Assembly (NCBI GenBank): GCA_001936135.1
Contig: CP012811.1
Coordinates: forward strand, 2,950,089-3,014,088
Source: Saccharomycopsis fibuligera x Saccharomycopsis cf. fibuligera
Lineage: Eukaryota; Ascomycota; Saccharomycetes; Ascoideales; Saccharomycopsidaceae
Direction of reading: 5' to 3'
DNA length: 64,000 nucleotides
Shown piece by piece: positions 51,771 to 63,082 of the stretch (positions are counted from its first letter, which is position 1; each line of letters opens with the position of its first letter). Position numbers and translations under genes: made by a program. The notes beneath the pieces were generated by a model. That model was not told the DNA's origin, made no database searches, and saw only the letters and a list, made by a program, of their open reading frames with translations.

Positions 51771-54700
51771 ATGATGACTCAGTCTGAAGATAATGGTCGC
51801 TTCGAAGTAATAGATGGGATATTGGTGGACAAAGTCAATGAGTTGGCACTAGACCCAGCAAATAAGACTGTTATGTCCAAAGCTGGCTCCAAGATTACAT
51901 CCAGTACACTGTTACTTAATTTACGCCAACTAAGAAGAGAATCGGCCGTGTTTTTTGCAGATATTCAACATGCCAAAGAGTTCACCCGCAAAAGCGAAGT
52001 TTTGATCTCGATTAGAGAGAAAAGTGATGGCAATTACGAGTACACTAAAAAGAAATACACTAATAATGGGTGGATGTTTTTGAAAGCCATTCAGATAACT
52101 TTACCCAACAGTCAAAAACTATTCATTGTCCACACAGTCAACCATGCAGGCTTTCCACCAAAGGTTGATATGCTTGAGTTCAAAGAATTGGGTCCCAGAT
52201 CAACTAACAGTGCCTACACATTGTTCTTTGGCCCCAGATCAATGAATGCTGCCTCCAAGGCTGTATTGAACCTACTGAACGCAAGCTCCCTCAAAGATAA
52301 ATGTGTAAAAGTAATGCAAGATCTCCACAGAATGGCCCATTTAGACAATCACCAATACTCGGTGCAAACTTCAAGTATTGCCGGCCTTGAAAGCTCAGTC
52401 AGGTTTTTGAAAAAGAGTACTTTAGCCGATCAGGGAAGATATTGTTTTCATTTTGTTTCAACTCTTGCCAATCACAAAGAGATTAACTGTATTCGTCTTG
52501 ATCCTCCTGAAAAAACAGCTGCTTTATTAGATCAATTCCACGCCACTGTTTCAAACCCAAGTGAATTCAAAAAGCTAATAGTCATTCTAGTTAAAGAAGC
52601 ACCATCTTTTTTCAATGCTGTCTTTGCCGCAAGCTTGATGGATCCAACTCACAGTGACCCTGGTCGGTACAGAGAGCATTGGTTATCAAGAAAGATTATT
52701 AACAGCGTAAAGAACTTGATTAGATTTTCATTTGCCGATGATGACGATTTCGACAGCTATGCATCCGAGGATGGCAAGGTATTCAAATATTTGTCAACTG
52801 CTTACTCAAGAATCTCGGCAGAAGAGTCCGTTGTCCGTGCTTTTGACTGCGTTTTGATCAACTCAACTACAGTCTCTGTGAACAATGCAATCATCTCCTG
52901 CCAGCATATACAGCAGAATCTCAACAACCTAAATACCGAATTTGACAAATGTTTTTCGTCATTGTCAAATTTGCTTCAAAACAAGTTTAGCTTGCAGCAT
53001 ATATTTGATGTTTTTGCTAGTAACTGCTATGAGGAAACCTCAGGAAAATCGATTTGTGAGACATTTTACCAGCTACTGTCGTTTCCAGGTCTCTTCTTGA
53101 AAATCTGGTGTACCGAGTCTGCAACTATGGCGCTTAAATTGATAGACTCGCTCACAGCAATCCTGGCAATATTAGCATACATCGAGATTGGTGCATATCG
53201 TTTTTCAGAGATACTAAATCTCCAGTTTGCCGGTCAAGAACGCAGCATATACTTTTATCCGGCTACAAAGCAACTATACGTTCTGGCTGGGTACAAGAAA
53301 ACAAAGAAAACATATCCATCCGTACGCTTCTTTTCTTTAGATACCAGCATGAAGATTGTCGCTTTAATCGTTGCTTTGCGTCCGTTGTACATTAGTTGCC
53401 TATTGACTGTTAACCCAACTTTACCCCTGGTTTCACTTGATGAGGATATCTTCATGGAAAGCGCATTCGATGACAATTTGTCGGACTCCTCGGAAAGCGG
53501 AGACGCCGAGCTTAGTATTCTACTGAACACATTCTACAAAACGTTTCTTTTCCCAACAAAAAATGGTACACTAGTATCCCGGAAGGTAGCTAGCAATTTG
53601 ATGAGCTGCTGCGGCTTTAGAATCTTTAGGCAGGTCTTCTCGGCTTTGAATGAACAGTTAATGGAGGACCTCGATGTGGAAACCAGAGAAACTGTCCGTG
53701 GAATACTATCAACAGCCGAAGGACACCACCCTTCAACCAAAAATAGTCTTTACGGCTCAACCAACAACCGCGGAAGCCTTTTTGGTGTTCACAGAATGCT
53801 CAGTAACCAGTGGTTGCGTCTTATTGGGTATCAAAAGATTGTTGAGGAGACGAAGCAGGAAGTCAAAAAACAAAACTTTCCAATTGCAGATGATTTGGAC
53901 AGCATCAGCTTAGTTAGTGCTGGAAAGCAATTATTTGGGGATGATTTTGCTTTTCGCAGCGTGTCGCAGTTTCAGGTCACCGTGGACATACTATATGCCA
54001 CAACAAGCTGCATAGCTGTCAACGCCCCCACGGGTTTTGGCAAGACGCTCTGCTATCAAATTCCAATCCACTTGTACAAAGATATAGCCACAAACTTTGT
54101 TATAACTCCGTACACCGCGCTAAAAGTCGATGTTCTTAACCGTGTGTCTGCCAGCGTACCATACTCGGACAACCATGCTCAGCTCGCAGGCTACAATACC
54201 ATAGTTGGAAACTTTGACGTATTCAACAATGCAGAGTTCTACAATTACCTTGTCAACTTTCCGCAATTCAATCCTTCCAAGTTTTTGAACCTCCTCATCA
54301 TCGACGAGGCCCATCTATACACGTCGGAAAGAGAATTCAGAAACTTGCCCAAAGACTTGTCCATTTTGAAAAAGATCTTCAGAAAAATCATCTTTTTGTC
54401 GGCAACTATGCCCGAAACAACTTTAATCGAACTACGAAAAGTATTCAACATTAAATCAAAGGTGACAACCCACAGACTCATAACCGAGGTGCCTACTGCT
54501 CACTTTGCATTTTATAAGCAGATTCAAGGAAGTTTAGACTCAGCCAAAGATGCAACACTAAGTATAATTGAACAGTCGAAAGATAAAAGGACCATCATCC
54601 TATTCTTTAGGTACAAAAACACCATTCCTGAATTTGAAGAGTTCTTTACCAAAAAGAATATTGACTATACAACGATAACCGGAGATCTTTCGACTGAAGA

Positions 54701-56057
54701 GAAAAGGACTAGAATTGATCTAGTTAGAGAGAAAGACGCAGCAGAAGAATTCAACTTAATCTTTGCTACTAGTATCTTGACAGTTGGCGTTGATTTCCAA
54801 AACTGCTACGAGGTGGTGTTTATCGAACAACTATTTGACATTGCCACCACCATACAAGCCATGGGTCGGTGTCGGAAGCGAGGCTCAATATACTTTATGC
54901 CGCTACAGAGAAATGCTTGCAAAGAGCTGGATGTGATTGCTGTTAATGATTGCATAGTCGGACAAGTTCCGAAATTCTATTGTCTCGAGCATAAATGTAG
55001 CGACATGTGCCGCGAAGGGCAGCGAAAAAGGCCTGCAGAGTTGGAGCCTTGCGAGAGTTTGTCCAGCGAGTGGTCGGACTTGGACGATAGTGGTTATGAA
55101 GATGCTCCTACAGTTACGCAGCCGACTGTAAGTGACACTATCGAGTCTCGCAAGTCAGAATGGATCGCGAACATCAAGCGCGTGGCGGAAAAAGATTTGT
55201 TCTCATGGGCAGAAACAGAGGTACCATATGGCCGTGCCTTAGCTAATCACTATTCGCTTATATCAAATGCTTACAAGAAGAGAAACTATTGCGGAAAATG
55301 TTTCCGGAAATCTTGCCCAATAAAAAAATGCGATTTCAAACAGATTATTCACTTTTGCTTAACAATGTGCTACAGTCATGGATGCTACCCCGAAGAATAC
55401 AGCGATGCATGCTCCTACATCGCTGCTGTTATTACGCAGCAGTTGGGCGACGAGCTACTTACATTCACAATGCTTTATCATACCCAACTAGAAAAACGAA
55501 AACCACAAAAGCTACAGAAGGTCACAGGGTGGGAGCCTCCTTACAGAAAAAATCTTAACAAGGTCTACGATTACTATGTCGGTTATCTCAAAGAAAACCT
55601 TCTCGACCCGTTCCATACTGTTGTTTTCAAAAATCTACAAATCAAGTGGGACAAAAATATTGTAACTGGCAGGGAAGCAATAAAACAGTCTTTTAACTCC
55701 GCAAAGGCAGCTAACGTCCACTTTATGCTATATGACAATATTATGGCGGAATATTTAGCAAATGTTAAATGGGCCAAGGGACGTTGCTTTAATTGTTTGA
55801 TGAACCACTCAATTGGTACTTGTGAGTCTCCGAAAAACCAAATACTTTTGTTTATCTATTATATTACAATGGTTGCCGAGGAATTCCATCTGGTTGTTGA
55901 GACCATGTTCCCCATACTACTGGATATTAACTGTTTTGATAAAATGGTGAAAAAGCTCTGCGAGCGATATCACGGAATACCGTTAGCATGTTATGTTTTA
56001 GTTTGGTTTTCAGAGTCTGTGTTAGACCTTGAATATGACCCTTCGATGGGTGGTTAA
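51771..56057 (+). CDS. Subtelomeric RecQ-type DEAH helicase with recombinase-like N-terminal half
   Basis: The 1428-residue protein is shaped like a telomere-linked helicase. The SF2 core has Walker A APTGFGKT (752-759), DEAH (845-848), motif III SAT in LSATMP, and motif VI QAMGRCRKRG (1029-1038), the pattern of RecQ relatives. The first 700 residues are not a standard RecQ N terminus. They contain R477-x-x-E480 (YRFSEILNLQF), a Lys-rich beta-hairpin-like stretch (GYKKTKKTYP), R617-I-F-R620 followed by QVFSAL, and GHHPSTKNSLY with H652 nine residues before Y661. These positions resemble the R, K, HxxR, H and Y set of tyrosine recombinases, with the first His of HxxR replaced by Arg. The C-terminal part has Cys-rich clusters (CLEHKCSDMC; YCGKCFRKSCPIKKC; CFNCLMNHSIGTC) that may bind zinc. 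It is flanked by direct repeats. Helicase identity is firm; the recombinase reading is inference. Confidence 0.9.
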   Translation: MMTQSEDNGRFEVIDGILVDKVNELALDPANKTVMSKAGSKITSSTLLLNLRQLRRESAVFFADIQHAKEFTRKSEVLISIREKSDGNYEYTKKKYTNNGWMFLKAIQITLPNSQKLFIVHTVNHAGFPPKVDMLEFKELGPRSTNSAYTLFFGPRSMNAASKAVLNLLNASSLKDKCVKVMQDLHRMAHLDNHQYSVQTSSIAGLESSVRFLKKSTLADQGRYCFHFVSTLANHKEINCIRLDPPEKTAALLDQFHATVSNPSEFKKLIVILVKEAPSFFNAVFAASLMDPTHSDPGRYREHWLSRKIINSVKNLIRFSFADDDDFDSYASEDGKVFKYLSTAYSRISAEESVVRAFDCVLINSTTVSVNNAIISCQHIQQNLNNLNTEFDKCFSSLSNLLQNKFSLQHIFDVFASNCYEETSGKSICETFYQLLSFPGLFLKIWCTESATMALKLIDSLTAILAILAYIEIGAYRFSEILNLQFAGQERSIYFYPATKQLYVLAGYKKTKKTYPSVRFFSLDTSMKIVALIVALRPLYISCLLTVNPTLPLVSLDEDIFMESAFDDNLSDSSESGDAELSILLNTFYKTFLFPTKNGTLVSRKVASNLMSCCGFRIFRQVFSALNEQLMEDLDVETRETVRGILSTAEGHHPSTKNSLYGSTNNRGSLFGVHRMLSNQWLRLIGYQKIVEETKQEVKKQNFPIADDLDSISLVSAGKQLFGDDFAFRSVSQFQVTVDILYATTSCIAVNAPTGFGKTLCYQIPIHLYKDIATNFVITPYTALKVDVLNRVSASVPYSDNHAQLAGYNTIVGNFDVFNNAEFYNYLVNFPQFNPSKFLNLLIIDEAHLYTSEREFRNLPKDLSILKKIFRKIIFLSATMPETTLIELRKVFNIKSKVTTHRLITEVPTAHFAFYKQIQGSLDSAKDATLSIIEQSKDKRTIILFFRYKNTIPEFEEFFTKKNIDYTTITGDLSTEEKRTRIDLVREKDAAEEFNLIFATSILTVGVDFQNCYEVVFIEQLFDIATTIQAMGRCRKRGSIYFMPLQRNACKELDVIAVNDCIVGQVPKFYCLEHKCSDMCREGQRKRPAELEPCESLSSEWSDLDDSGYEDAPTVTQPTVSDTIESRKSEWIANIKRVAEKDLFSWAETEVPYGRALANHYSLISNAYKKRNYCGKCFRKSCPIKKCDFKQIIHFCLTMCYSHGCYPEEYSDACSYIAAVITQQLGDELLTFTMLYHTQLEKRKPQKLQKVTGWEPPYRKNLNKVYDYYVGYLKENLLDPFHTVVFKNLQIKWDKNIVTGREAIKQSFNSAKAANVHFMLYDNIMAEYLANVKWAKGRCFNCLMNHSIGTCESPKNQILLFIYYITMVAEEFHLVVETMFPILLDINCFDKMVKKLCERYHGIPLACYVLVWFSESVLDLEYDPSMGG

Positions 56058-57420
56058 TGTATTTCGGCTCTCTCGGAATTGGTACCATAATTTACGTCAA
56101 GGCTTTCGAAACCCTTGTTATTCTTTTTTTTTTTTTTTAACAATTGCTTTTTTTACTTTTTTGTCTTTTTTTTTTTTTGCCTTTTGTTATTTGTTAGTAC
56201 ATTCTCTATAAAAACTTCTATCGTCTTCTAGGACAGGTAGTGACTTTTAAGTCACAAATGTGTTGAATACCTCCTTAATAAACAGGATCTGTTTGCCAGT
56301 AATTCTCGATAATGTCTATAATACTAAGAATAATAATAACAATTCTATTGCTGTAGTCGAAACCTTTATTCTGGCAAGCACTCTAGTTATGGTTAGATAT
56401 TCTATAGTAGCTTTGCTTGTACATGAATAAAACTGCTATTGTCCAACTCTTTAGTAGAGCAGCGTTGTATCTTTAGGCATATTTCCTGTTGTAGTATGAC
56501 TATGTGACTGGCCGTTCTATTATGCTTGCGGTCTGAAACTAATGCAGGGCTTTATGCAAAATGGGGTTGTGAATTTGTCTGAGCCGTATGAGTGAGTGTT
56601 GTTTGGATGCCTCAGTTGTTCTATAGTAAGTTGAATAGTGTCTTGTGGTAAGGGCATGCTGCGTGCGACGTTGGTGTGTACTGCAATTATTGTCTGACAA
56701 GCCATGTTGCTCAGCGGGCTTTTACTAGAGCATGTTGGGTTTGGTTTCGTGAGCGGAAAAGCAAGGATCTTGCAGGAAGCAGGGATCTTGCAGGAAGCAA
56801 GGGCGGCGGACACTAGATTTAGCGGTGGACTGCACTTACATAGTGCACTCATAGTGCACTCTCACCCACTCGCACTTTTTTTCTTGTATGCATCGGAGAA
56901 ACAATGCGTGTGTAAGCATTAGACATGTCTTAAGGATGCACAGAACGAATAACGACGTCGTAGGTACTTAGTAGGAAAAACAAGAAGCAATATTTGAGAA
57001 CACATACAATTGGTGCTTGTTATTTTGGATCGGTATTCTGTAGTCATTAAACTAATTTGACACTGGCGTCTTAGAGATCTGGCGATGGTGTAATGAGTAT
57101 ACTTGAGTAAAAGAAACGGTTAAATAGTTGGCTGAGGAAGTGTTAATGTACTAGAGATAAATCAGTAGACACTGAGCAAGAGGTAAGCGCATTAACAGTA
57201 AGATTAAAACTAAGAAATAAAAAAAAAAAAAAGAAAGTGATTCGAGAGCTAGACTCATGTGAAGTAGGTTTTGGCGCATTGTACGTGGGATTGTATTACA
57301 TATATATTCTTCTTTTTATCTTCTGTAAAATATGATAAGATTATTGCTTAGCTATATTGAGAAGGTATTGAATATATGTTGTGTCTTACAATGTTTTCTT
57401 TCTTTTCTGTGAATATTTTA
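56058..57420. other. Non-coding subtelomeric region right of the helicase
   Basis: T-rich 3' region of the helicase (56120-56185), then the right flanking repeat (56610-56925), then AT-rich sequence. No gene recognised. Skew toward G over C on the + strand begins to build up here. Confidence 0.55.
56610..56925. repeat. Right copy of direct repeat flanking the helicase
   Basis: Diverged direct copy of 51040-51215, longer because of inserted sequence that includes an 18-base tandem duplication (56764-56781 and 56782-56799, core GGATCTTGCAGGAAGCA) and a doubled TAGTGCACTC element near 56840-56860. Confidence 0.75.
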
Positions 57421-57422
57421 GA

Positions 57423-57490
57423 TGTGTGTGCTGATTACACTGTGTGTGTGTGCTGGTTGCACTGTGTGTGTGCTGGTTACACTGTGGGCA
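57423..57490 (+). repeat. G/T-rich short tandem repeat, (TG)n-CTGRTTRCAC x3
   Basis: Three adjacent units of about 18, 22 and 20 bases, each a TG run followed by CTGATTACAC, CTGGTTGCAC or CTGGTTACAC. The unit length and G/T bias are reminiscent of the roughly 23-base telomeric repeats of Candida-type yeasts, but it is not a match to any that I can cite. Confidence 0.8.
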
Positions 57491-57639
57491 CTACGTTTTA
57501 GTTTTCCCGTACACTAATCGGATAATTATTGGCATAACATAATATGGCAACATCATGATGCTGAAGATTGGACGAAAGGCAGTATAGCACAGTAATAACT
57601 AAAAAGTATTATAAAAAGGTGGGTTTTGCTGAAAAATAA

Positions 57640-60600
57640 AAATGACAGGCGAAGTATCGAAAAAAGCGCATATATCACAAGAAGGCAAGAAAGATACGAA
57701 TTGCTCTCGGGTCAAGCAGTTTTGCACTTTTTACAAAAGATAAACAATAAAAGTGGTACAATATTGGGGATTCTTGAAGAGGCTAATCTGACACGTTTTC
57801 CAAGGAAGGTGAAGCTGCTATAATGGGGCAAACAGTATACTATGTGTAAGTTAAAGAACAGGAACTAGAGCAATGTTCAAACAATTTTCTAATAATCAAG
57901 AAGCATAAGCTAACAAATAAGCGGGACATAGTCAAACTTCTAGTATGATGAAGAAAAGAAAAGCAAAAAAAAAAAAAAAATGCACAATAACATGAGTTAG
58001 AACAGTATTAAAGCTGTTTCACTGGAGTACAAGTTTCCAGAAAGAGGTGACTTGATACAAAGCTCTTATGCAGGCTGGAAGAAAAGAAGCAAACAAGGCA
58101 AAGAAAGGAGAGAGCAAGGAGAAGAAAGGATTAATGTGAATAGTATGGCATTGTCAGACATGGGATTTGGGTAAAGAGATTCAGTAACTAGCTCAAGAGA
58201 TGGATCACATGAAGTAGTCATTTGGGTGGATATGAAAAGAATAAAACTGCAACACAAAGAAGAAGATGTGGGTCAAGATCAAGCACTTTGAGTGAAAAAA
58301 CAACATAATGCGGAACAATTTTGATGCTGCAGATGAAACGGATGACGCCGTAAAAGTAGAGCAAGTATGAACGGATTCTGTAAAAAAGCACTTTTCGTCG
58401 AATGAAAAAGGATAGGCATAGTATCAGACAAAATTAGATATGGGAAAAAGAACAAGAAAGATATAAACTGCTTTAGGCAGAGGCTAAATGTAGACTTTGT
58501 ATAAACAGTAAACTATAAAAGGGATAATATAACTCACTTGTCAAGAAAATAACCGATATAGTGGGAAACATGATAAAAAAAATGAGTTAGAGCGATGTTA
58601 CAGGAAAGACGTCAATGGAAAGATTCGTTTGTGCTAAGCAAAGAGCATAAGCTAGCAAATAAGCGCGTCAAAAAATAGAAAGATAAAAATAAAAGCACAA
58701 CGAAATTAGTAAGTAAAAGCAATATTGCAGTTGTGAAACTCGTGTATAAGTTTTAAGCAGGAAGGAACTTTATGTGGAAAACTTTAAAAAGGCCGAAAAA
58801 AGAAAAAAGAAAAATAAAAAGGGAAACATATAGGAAGTTGCATAGACAAAAAGAGGAGATGCGAGGCTGGCGATAGTAAGATTATGAATAGAGTATGGGA
58901 AAGAAAAGATCAGAAATAGTGTTCAAAATATTGAAGTGAACAAAGAGATTTTAAAGATGATATAATGGTTTTAGGGGAAAGAAAGGAGCGCGAAATAGTA
59001 TTTCGCATGCTGTGTAAAGGAAGTAACGCAAGAGTAGTAGGAGGATAATGAGTATAATATAAGTGAAATAAGTAGGTACATGTGTCATGTTGGGCATAGG
59101 GTTGAGTTTACATGATGGAAAACATTGGATATAATGCGATGTTGTTGAGATATTTCAATGTTGAAAAGTGCAGAGAGTAGAAGATGTGTGATATGTGTTA
59201 TTTAGGGTGTTGTGATGATGAAAACATTATCGAGAAGTGATAAGTACAAAATAGCGGCATCAGTATGAAGCGGGCAAACAAATGTACAGAGAGCATAGTT
59301 CAAGTCATTATGAGAAGCGTTACTATAGCAATAGTATGCGGAAAAAGAAGTGAAGCACAGTACGAAGGCTTAGAAGTGGGTCATGGTCAAGCACTCAATA
59401 GCATTAGGCAACAAAATAGCATAATGAAGAAAAATCATGATGCTGCATGTGGGACGGATCGCAGCGTAAAAGTAAGCAAGGATGAACACGAGCTATAAAA
59501 GAGTATGATTTGTATAAAAAAAAAAGAAAAAGTGAAAAAAGAAGGGTTAGTTGTAGTGAGACAGTAAGATCATGTGTGACAAGAAGACAAGAAGGATTCA
59601 AACTGCTTTAAGCTCGAGCGTAGTTTACACTTTCAATAAACAGTAAACGGCAAAACAGGAAAAGGAAAATAATAAATGGAAATTACAAAGACAGCATTTC
59701 AGCATAAATATAGTGCTAGAGCTAGCATATATAAAGGCAAGGGTCAAGCTTTAGTAGTCAATAGTGATAAATATAATAATATCAAAAAAGGCATTTTTAA
59801 CAATAGTATAGAGACGAACATGGCAGAGAGGTACTAAGTTTTAGGTAACGTGAAATGTTAGATACAAGAGATACGAGAAAATAAATAGGAGCTAGAATAA
59901 TGCACAAGCAAAAAATTCGACAACGAAGATGAATGAATCTATCAGAAGGAAGAGCGTAAGCTAGCTAATGAGTGGAACAATGTCAGGCTGTCAGTGAGAT
60001 GAAACAGAAGAGGCAACAAAAAGAAAGAACAGGGGCATTAGAAAAAACAATATTACGGCAGTATCAAAAGAGTACAAGTTTCAAGGCGAACGGAAAAAGA
60101 GATGGGAAAGCAAAAGCAACAAGAAAAAAGATAGAAAAAGGGACAAAATGAAAACGCAAAATGAAAACGCAAAGAGTAGATGCGAGGGTTAAGCGAAGCT
60201 TATGAAGACAATACGGGGAAAATAAGCGGAAATATCTCGATATTGCAAGGGTGTAAGGGAAACAGTAAATATAATACAAGTGAGATGGGAAAAATATTAT
60301 ATTGCTAATACAGCGGTTGCTATAGAACTGAAGCGTAAGAAAAGAAGTATAATACAGTTGATATGAAGGTCATAGACGGGTGTTATGTGTAAAGTACTGA
60401 GCACAGAATTGGCTTTAGATAATGTGAAACTGGAGATGTTGCTTTTGAGAAATGCAAAAATAGAGGCTATGTGATAAGCATTATGTAGACTGGTGCGACA
60501 AGGAAGATGCTATTTAGTAAAAAATGTCAATTACTGAAATGAGAATATTAGATGCAAGGAAATAAAAGCGTAGTTAGAAAAATGATTAAGCAAGTAATTC

Positions 60601-60830
60601 GAAGACGGATATGAACGATTTTGTCAGAAAAAAGAGCGCAAGCTAGCAAATAAGCGGGTCAAGGTCAGACTGTCAGTGTTAAAAAAAAATTGAAAAAACA
60701 ACAGTAAAATCACAAACACGCACATTTAAAGAGATTACATTACAGCAGTATCACTAGAGTACAAGTATGAAGAAAGCAGTGGTTTGAGATAAAAAGTTCA
60801 AGGAGAATAAAAGAAAACAGATGCAAGGGC
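57640..60830 (+). repeat. Degenerate tandem array of purine-rich units (A-B-C-E blocks)
   Basis: Block A (core ATAAACAGTAAAC-like, preceded by AAGAAAGATA) occurs near 57654, 58441 and 59572. Block B (core GAGCATAAGCTAGCAAATAAGCG) occurs near 57901, 58643, 59952 and 60634. Block C (AGAGTACAAGTTT-like) occurs near 58025, 60070 and 60757. Block E occurs at 58269-58382 and 59377-59495 (GGTCAAGCACT..., GATGCTGCA..., GCAAGTATGAAC-like). The blocks keep the same order, so about four units of roughly 0.7-1.3 kb lie head to tail, strongly diverged. No open frame persists across units. Confidence 0.75.
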
Positions 60831-62160
60831 GGTAGGAAGATTAAGGACGGAATACAGGGAATATAAGCAGCAATAGTGTGATTGGGTCTGACGTGTGTAC
60901 GCAAAAGAATGTAATGTTATAAAGTGAAACAAGGGATGTTACACTAGGGTGGTGGGTGACGTAAAAGATAGAAAACAAGTTTGACATGTTGGATGCTGGG
61001 TTGAGTTTATATGTTGTGAAGCATCAGATGGTGTGCAAATGGGTCGGAGGATAATAGGTGAATTACGTGGAAGAGAAAAGAAGTAGTAGATAGGTATGTG
61101 CACAAAAGGACAGGTTTTAAGGAAGCAGTGATTTGACGTGAAACTGTCAAGGAGACTAGACAAACAGAAGCAAAAGCAAAGGCAGCAAATGGCAAATATA
61201 CAAGAAGTGGCAAAATAGAAATACAACGAGGAGATGCAAGGGTGGTAGGAATATTGTGAATAGAATATGGAGAAAAGAAGCGGCGATAGCGTGTTTTTGC
61301 AAGAGCAGAGCGAAGAGAGTAGTAGATATAGTACAAGTGTCAGAAAAAAAGCATTGTATTAGAAGTGTGTAAAACAAGAAAAGAAAAATACGCAAAAGAT
61401 GACAAAAGGCAAACGGAGGAAGGAGATACACAAGCAAGTGTGTTGGGAAGACAGGAAATATGATACAAGCGTCAGAAACAGAGTATAATATTTGTGATAT
61501 AGCGGTAGTCGGAGGATGGTGAGGAAGATTATGGAATTGAATATGTGGAAGAAAAGAGCGCAAATAATGATTATGATGTTGAAGAGCAAAAAGATGGAAT
61601 ACAAGCTAATATAACGGTTGTTGGGGAGAGAGAGGAGTGTGGGATAGGATTTTACATGTGTCAGAAGAGAAGTATTATATTTGTAGTACAGTGGATGTGG
61701 AAGGGTGGTATGTGTAACGGGTTGGGTACAGGATTGAATTTATATGTTATGAAATACAAGATGGTGTGCAAGGGCGTTGGGCAGATAATAGATAGAGGAC
61801 AAGAAAGAGAAAAGAAGTGCTATAGAGGCAATACAGTGGTTGTTGGAGGGGTGTGTATGTGTTAGATGAGAGGAGTGTGGTTGGCACAGGAGGTGTGTGA
61901 ATTTAAATGATATTGAGCTTGGGGTATTTGGCAAGGGCGGTGTTATGTGGAAGTGAAGACAATATAATAAAGTGTGAGGCAAAAAAAAAAAAAAAAAAGG
62001 AAGTGGTGGTATTATGCGGAGCACAAGCGAAGCTCAAGCGAGATGTAGAAAGTAGGGGTAAGAAAATGACAAGTTATCAAGCGAGATATTACAGTAGTGT
62101 GGTGAGGGAGGAAAGAAAGGCGTTACAGGAATTGAGCACGGGGAAATAGAAGCGAGCAGT
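60831..62160 (+). repeat. Purine-rich repeat-derived sequence
   Basis: Continues the G/A-rich skew. Recurring fragments of the type GTACAAGTGTCAGAAA...AGTATTATATTTGT are seen near 61333, 61462 and 61648, and GCAAGGGCGGTAGGAAGATT-like fragments near 60827, 61243 and 61771. Open frames on either strand are products of skewed composition and show no domain. Confidence 0.6.
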
Positions 62161-62309
62161 ACAAAGGTTTAGAAGTGAGTGAATGAGAAGCAGTAAATAG
62201 GAAATACAAGGACGTTAGGAAGAGGGATGTAACAGTAGTGAGTTGAATGTAAGTGTCAGAGAAAGATGGGGATTGAGGCACGAGATGTAGCGGAGATATA
62301 GCAAAGGAG
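62161..62309 (+). repeat. Recent duplicate, copy 1 (with 63083-63250)
   Basis: About 150 bases nearly identical to 63083-63250, beginning ACAAAGG(T/C)TTAGAAGTG and running through the AGAAAGATGGG segment. Copy 2 has one extra AGCGGAGATGT unit. The offset is 922 bases. Confidence 0.92.
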
Positions 62310-62960
62310 ACAGTAGGTGAGGTAGCGTGCGTTTGGCAAAGGGTAATGTAGGCAACGGCATGTCAGTTTTTTTTGTTTTTTTGTTGTTGTTGTGTGTTGT
62401 TTTGATTGCAATTTTCATTTGAGGATGATGTGAGCGGGCAGTAGTGAACAGGAGTGGATGGAATGGTTAGAATGATTTATTATACAATTTGAAAAGGGGG
62501 ATGAGATAAAATAGGATAATGATGAAGATGAAGATGGAGATGAAGGGGGCAAGAGAATAGAAAGAATATGGGTAGATTGAAAAGGATGTGAGAAAGATAG
62601 GATGAAGCAGAGGATGAAGCAGAGTGAAGTGTATGAATGAGGACAAGAAGACAAGAGAGATAGAAAGGCAGTATGGGTATTGCAGAAAGGTGGTGGAGAG
62701 TATAGAAATAGAATTGGAATGAGTGAGTGTGGATGATTAGAAGTAGATAAGTGAAGAAGAATGGAAGAGGACAGAAGAGGGAAAAGTGATACAGGAGAGA
62801 AGAAGGAAATAGGATTGCAAGGGTGGTAAGTTGTTGAAAGAGTAATGAGAATGAGAATGAGAATGAGAAAATAGATAGTTGAGAGAGGGAGATTTTAGAA
62901 GCAGTGAAAGAGATGGAAAGTGAGAAGCAGGAGAGAGGGAAGGTAGTAGGAAAAAAAAAA

Positions 62961-63080
62961 GGAAGGGTATTGGAAAGAATAGAAGTAATAGAGAAGTGTA
63001 TTTTGTTAATAATATAAGATCGTAGGCGAGCGGTATTCGTGAAACAACAATAGAAGATTGTATGGAAGGGCGTCGGGAAG
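62961..63080 (+). repeat. Duplicate pair, copy 1 (with 63828-63948)
   Basis: About 120 bases closely similar to 63828-63948, starting GGAAGGGTATTG and including AATATAAGATCGTAGG and ATAGAAGATTGTATG before the GGGCGTCGGGAAGG core. The offset is about 867 bases. Confidence 0.9.
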
Positions 63081-63082
63081 GG

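Noticed and set aside
56520-56852. A 110-codon minus-strand frame whose first residues (MSALC) resemble a frame at 50951-51148
   Set aside because: The likeness is explained by the direct repeat shared by the two flanks. The frames diverge quickly and have no domain.
59265-59498. A 77-codon ATG frame on the + strand
   Set aside because: It covers block E of the degenerate array; the sister block at 58269 does not keep the frame.
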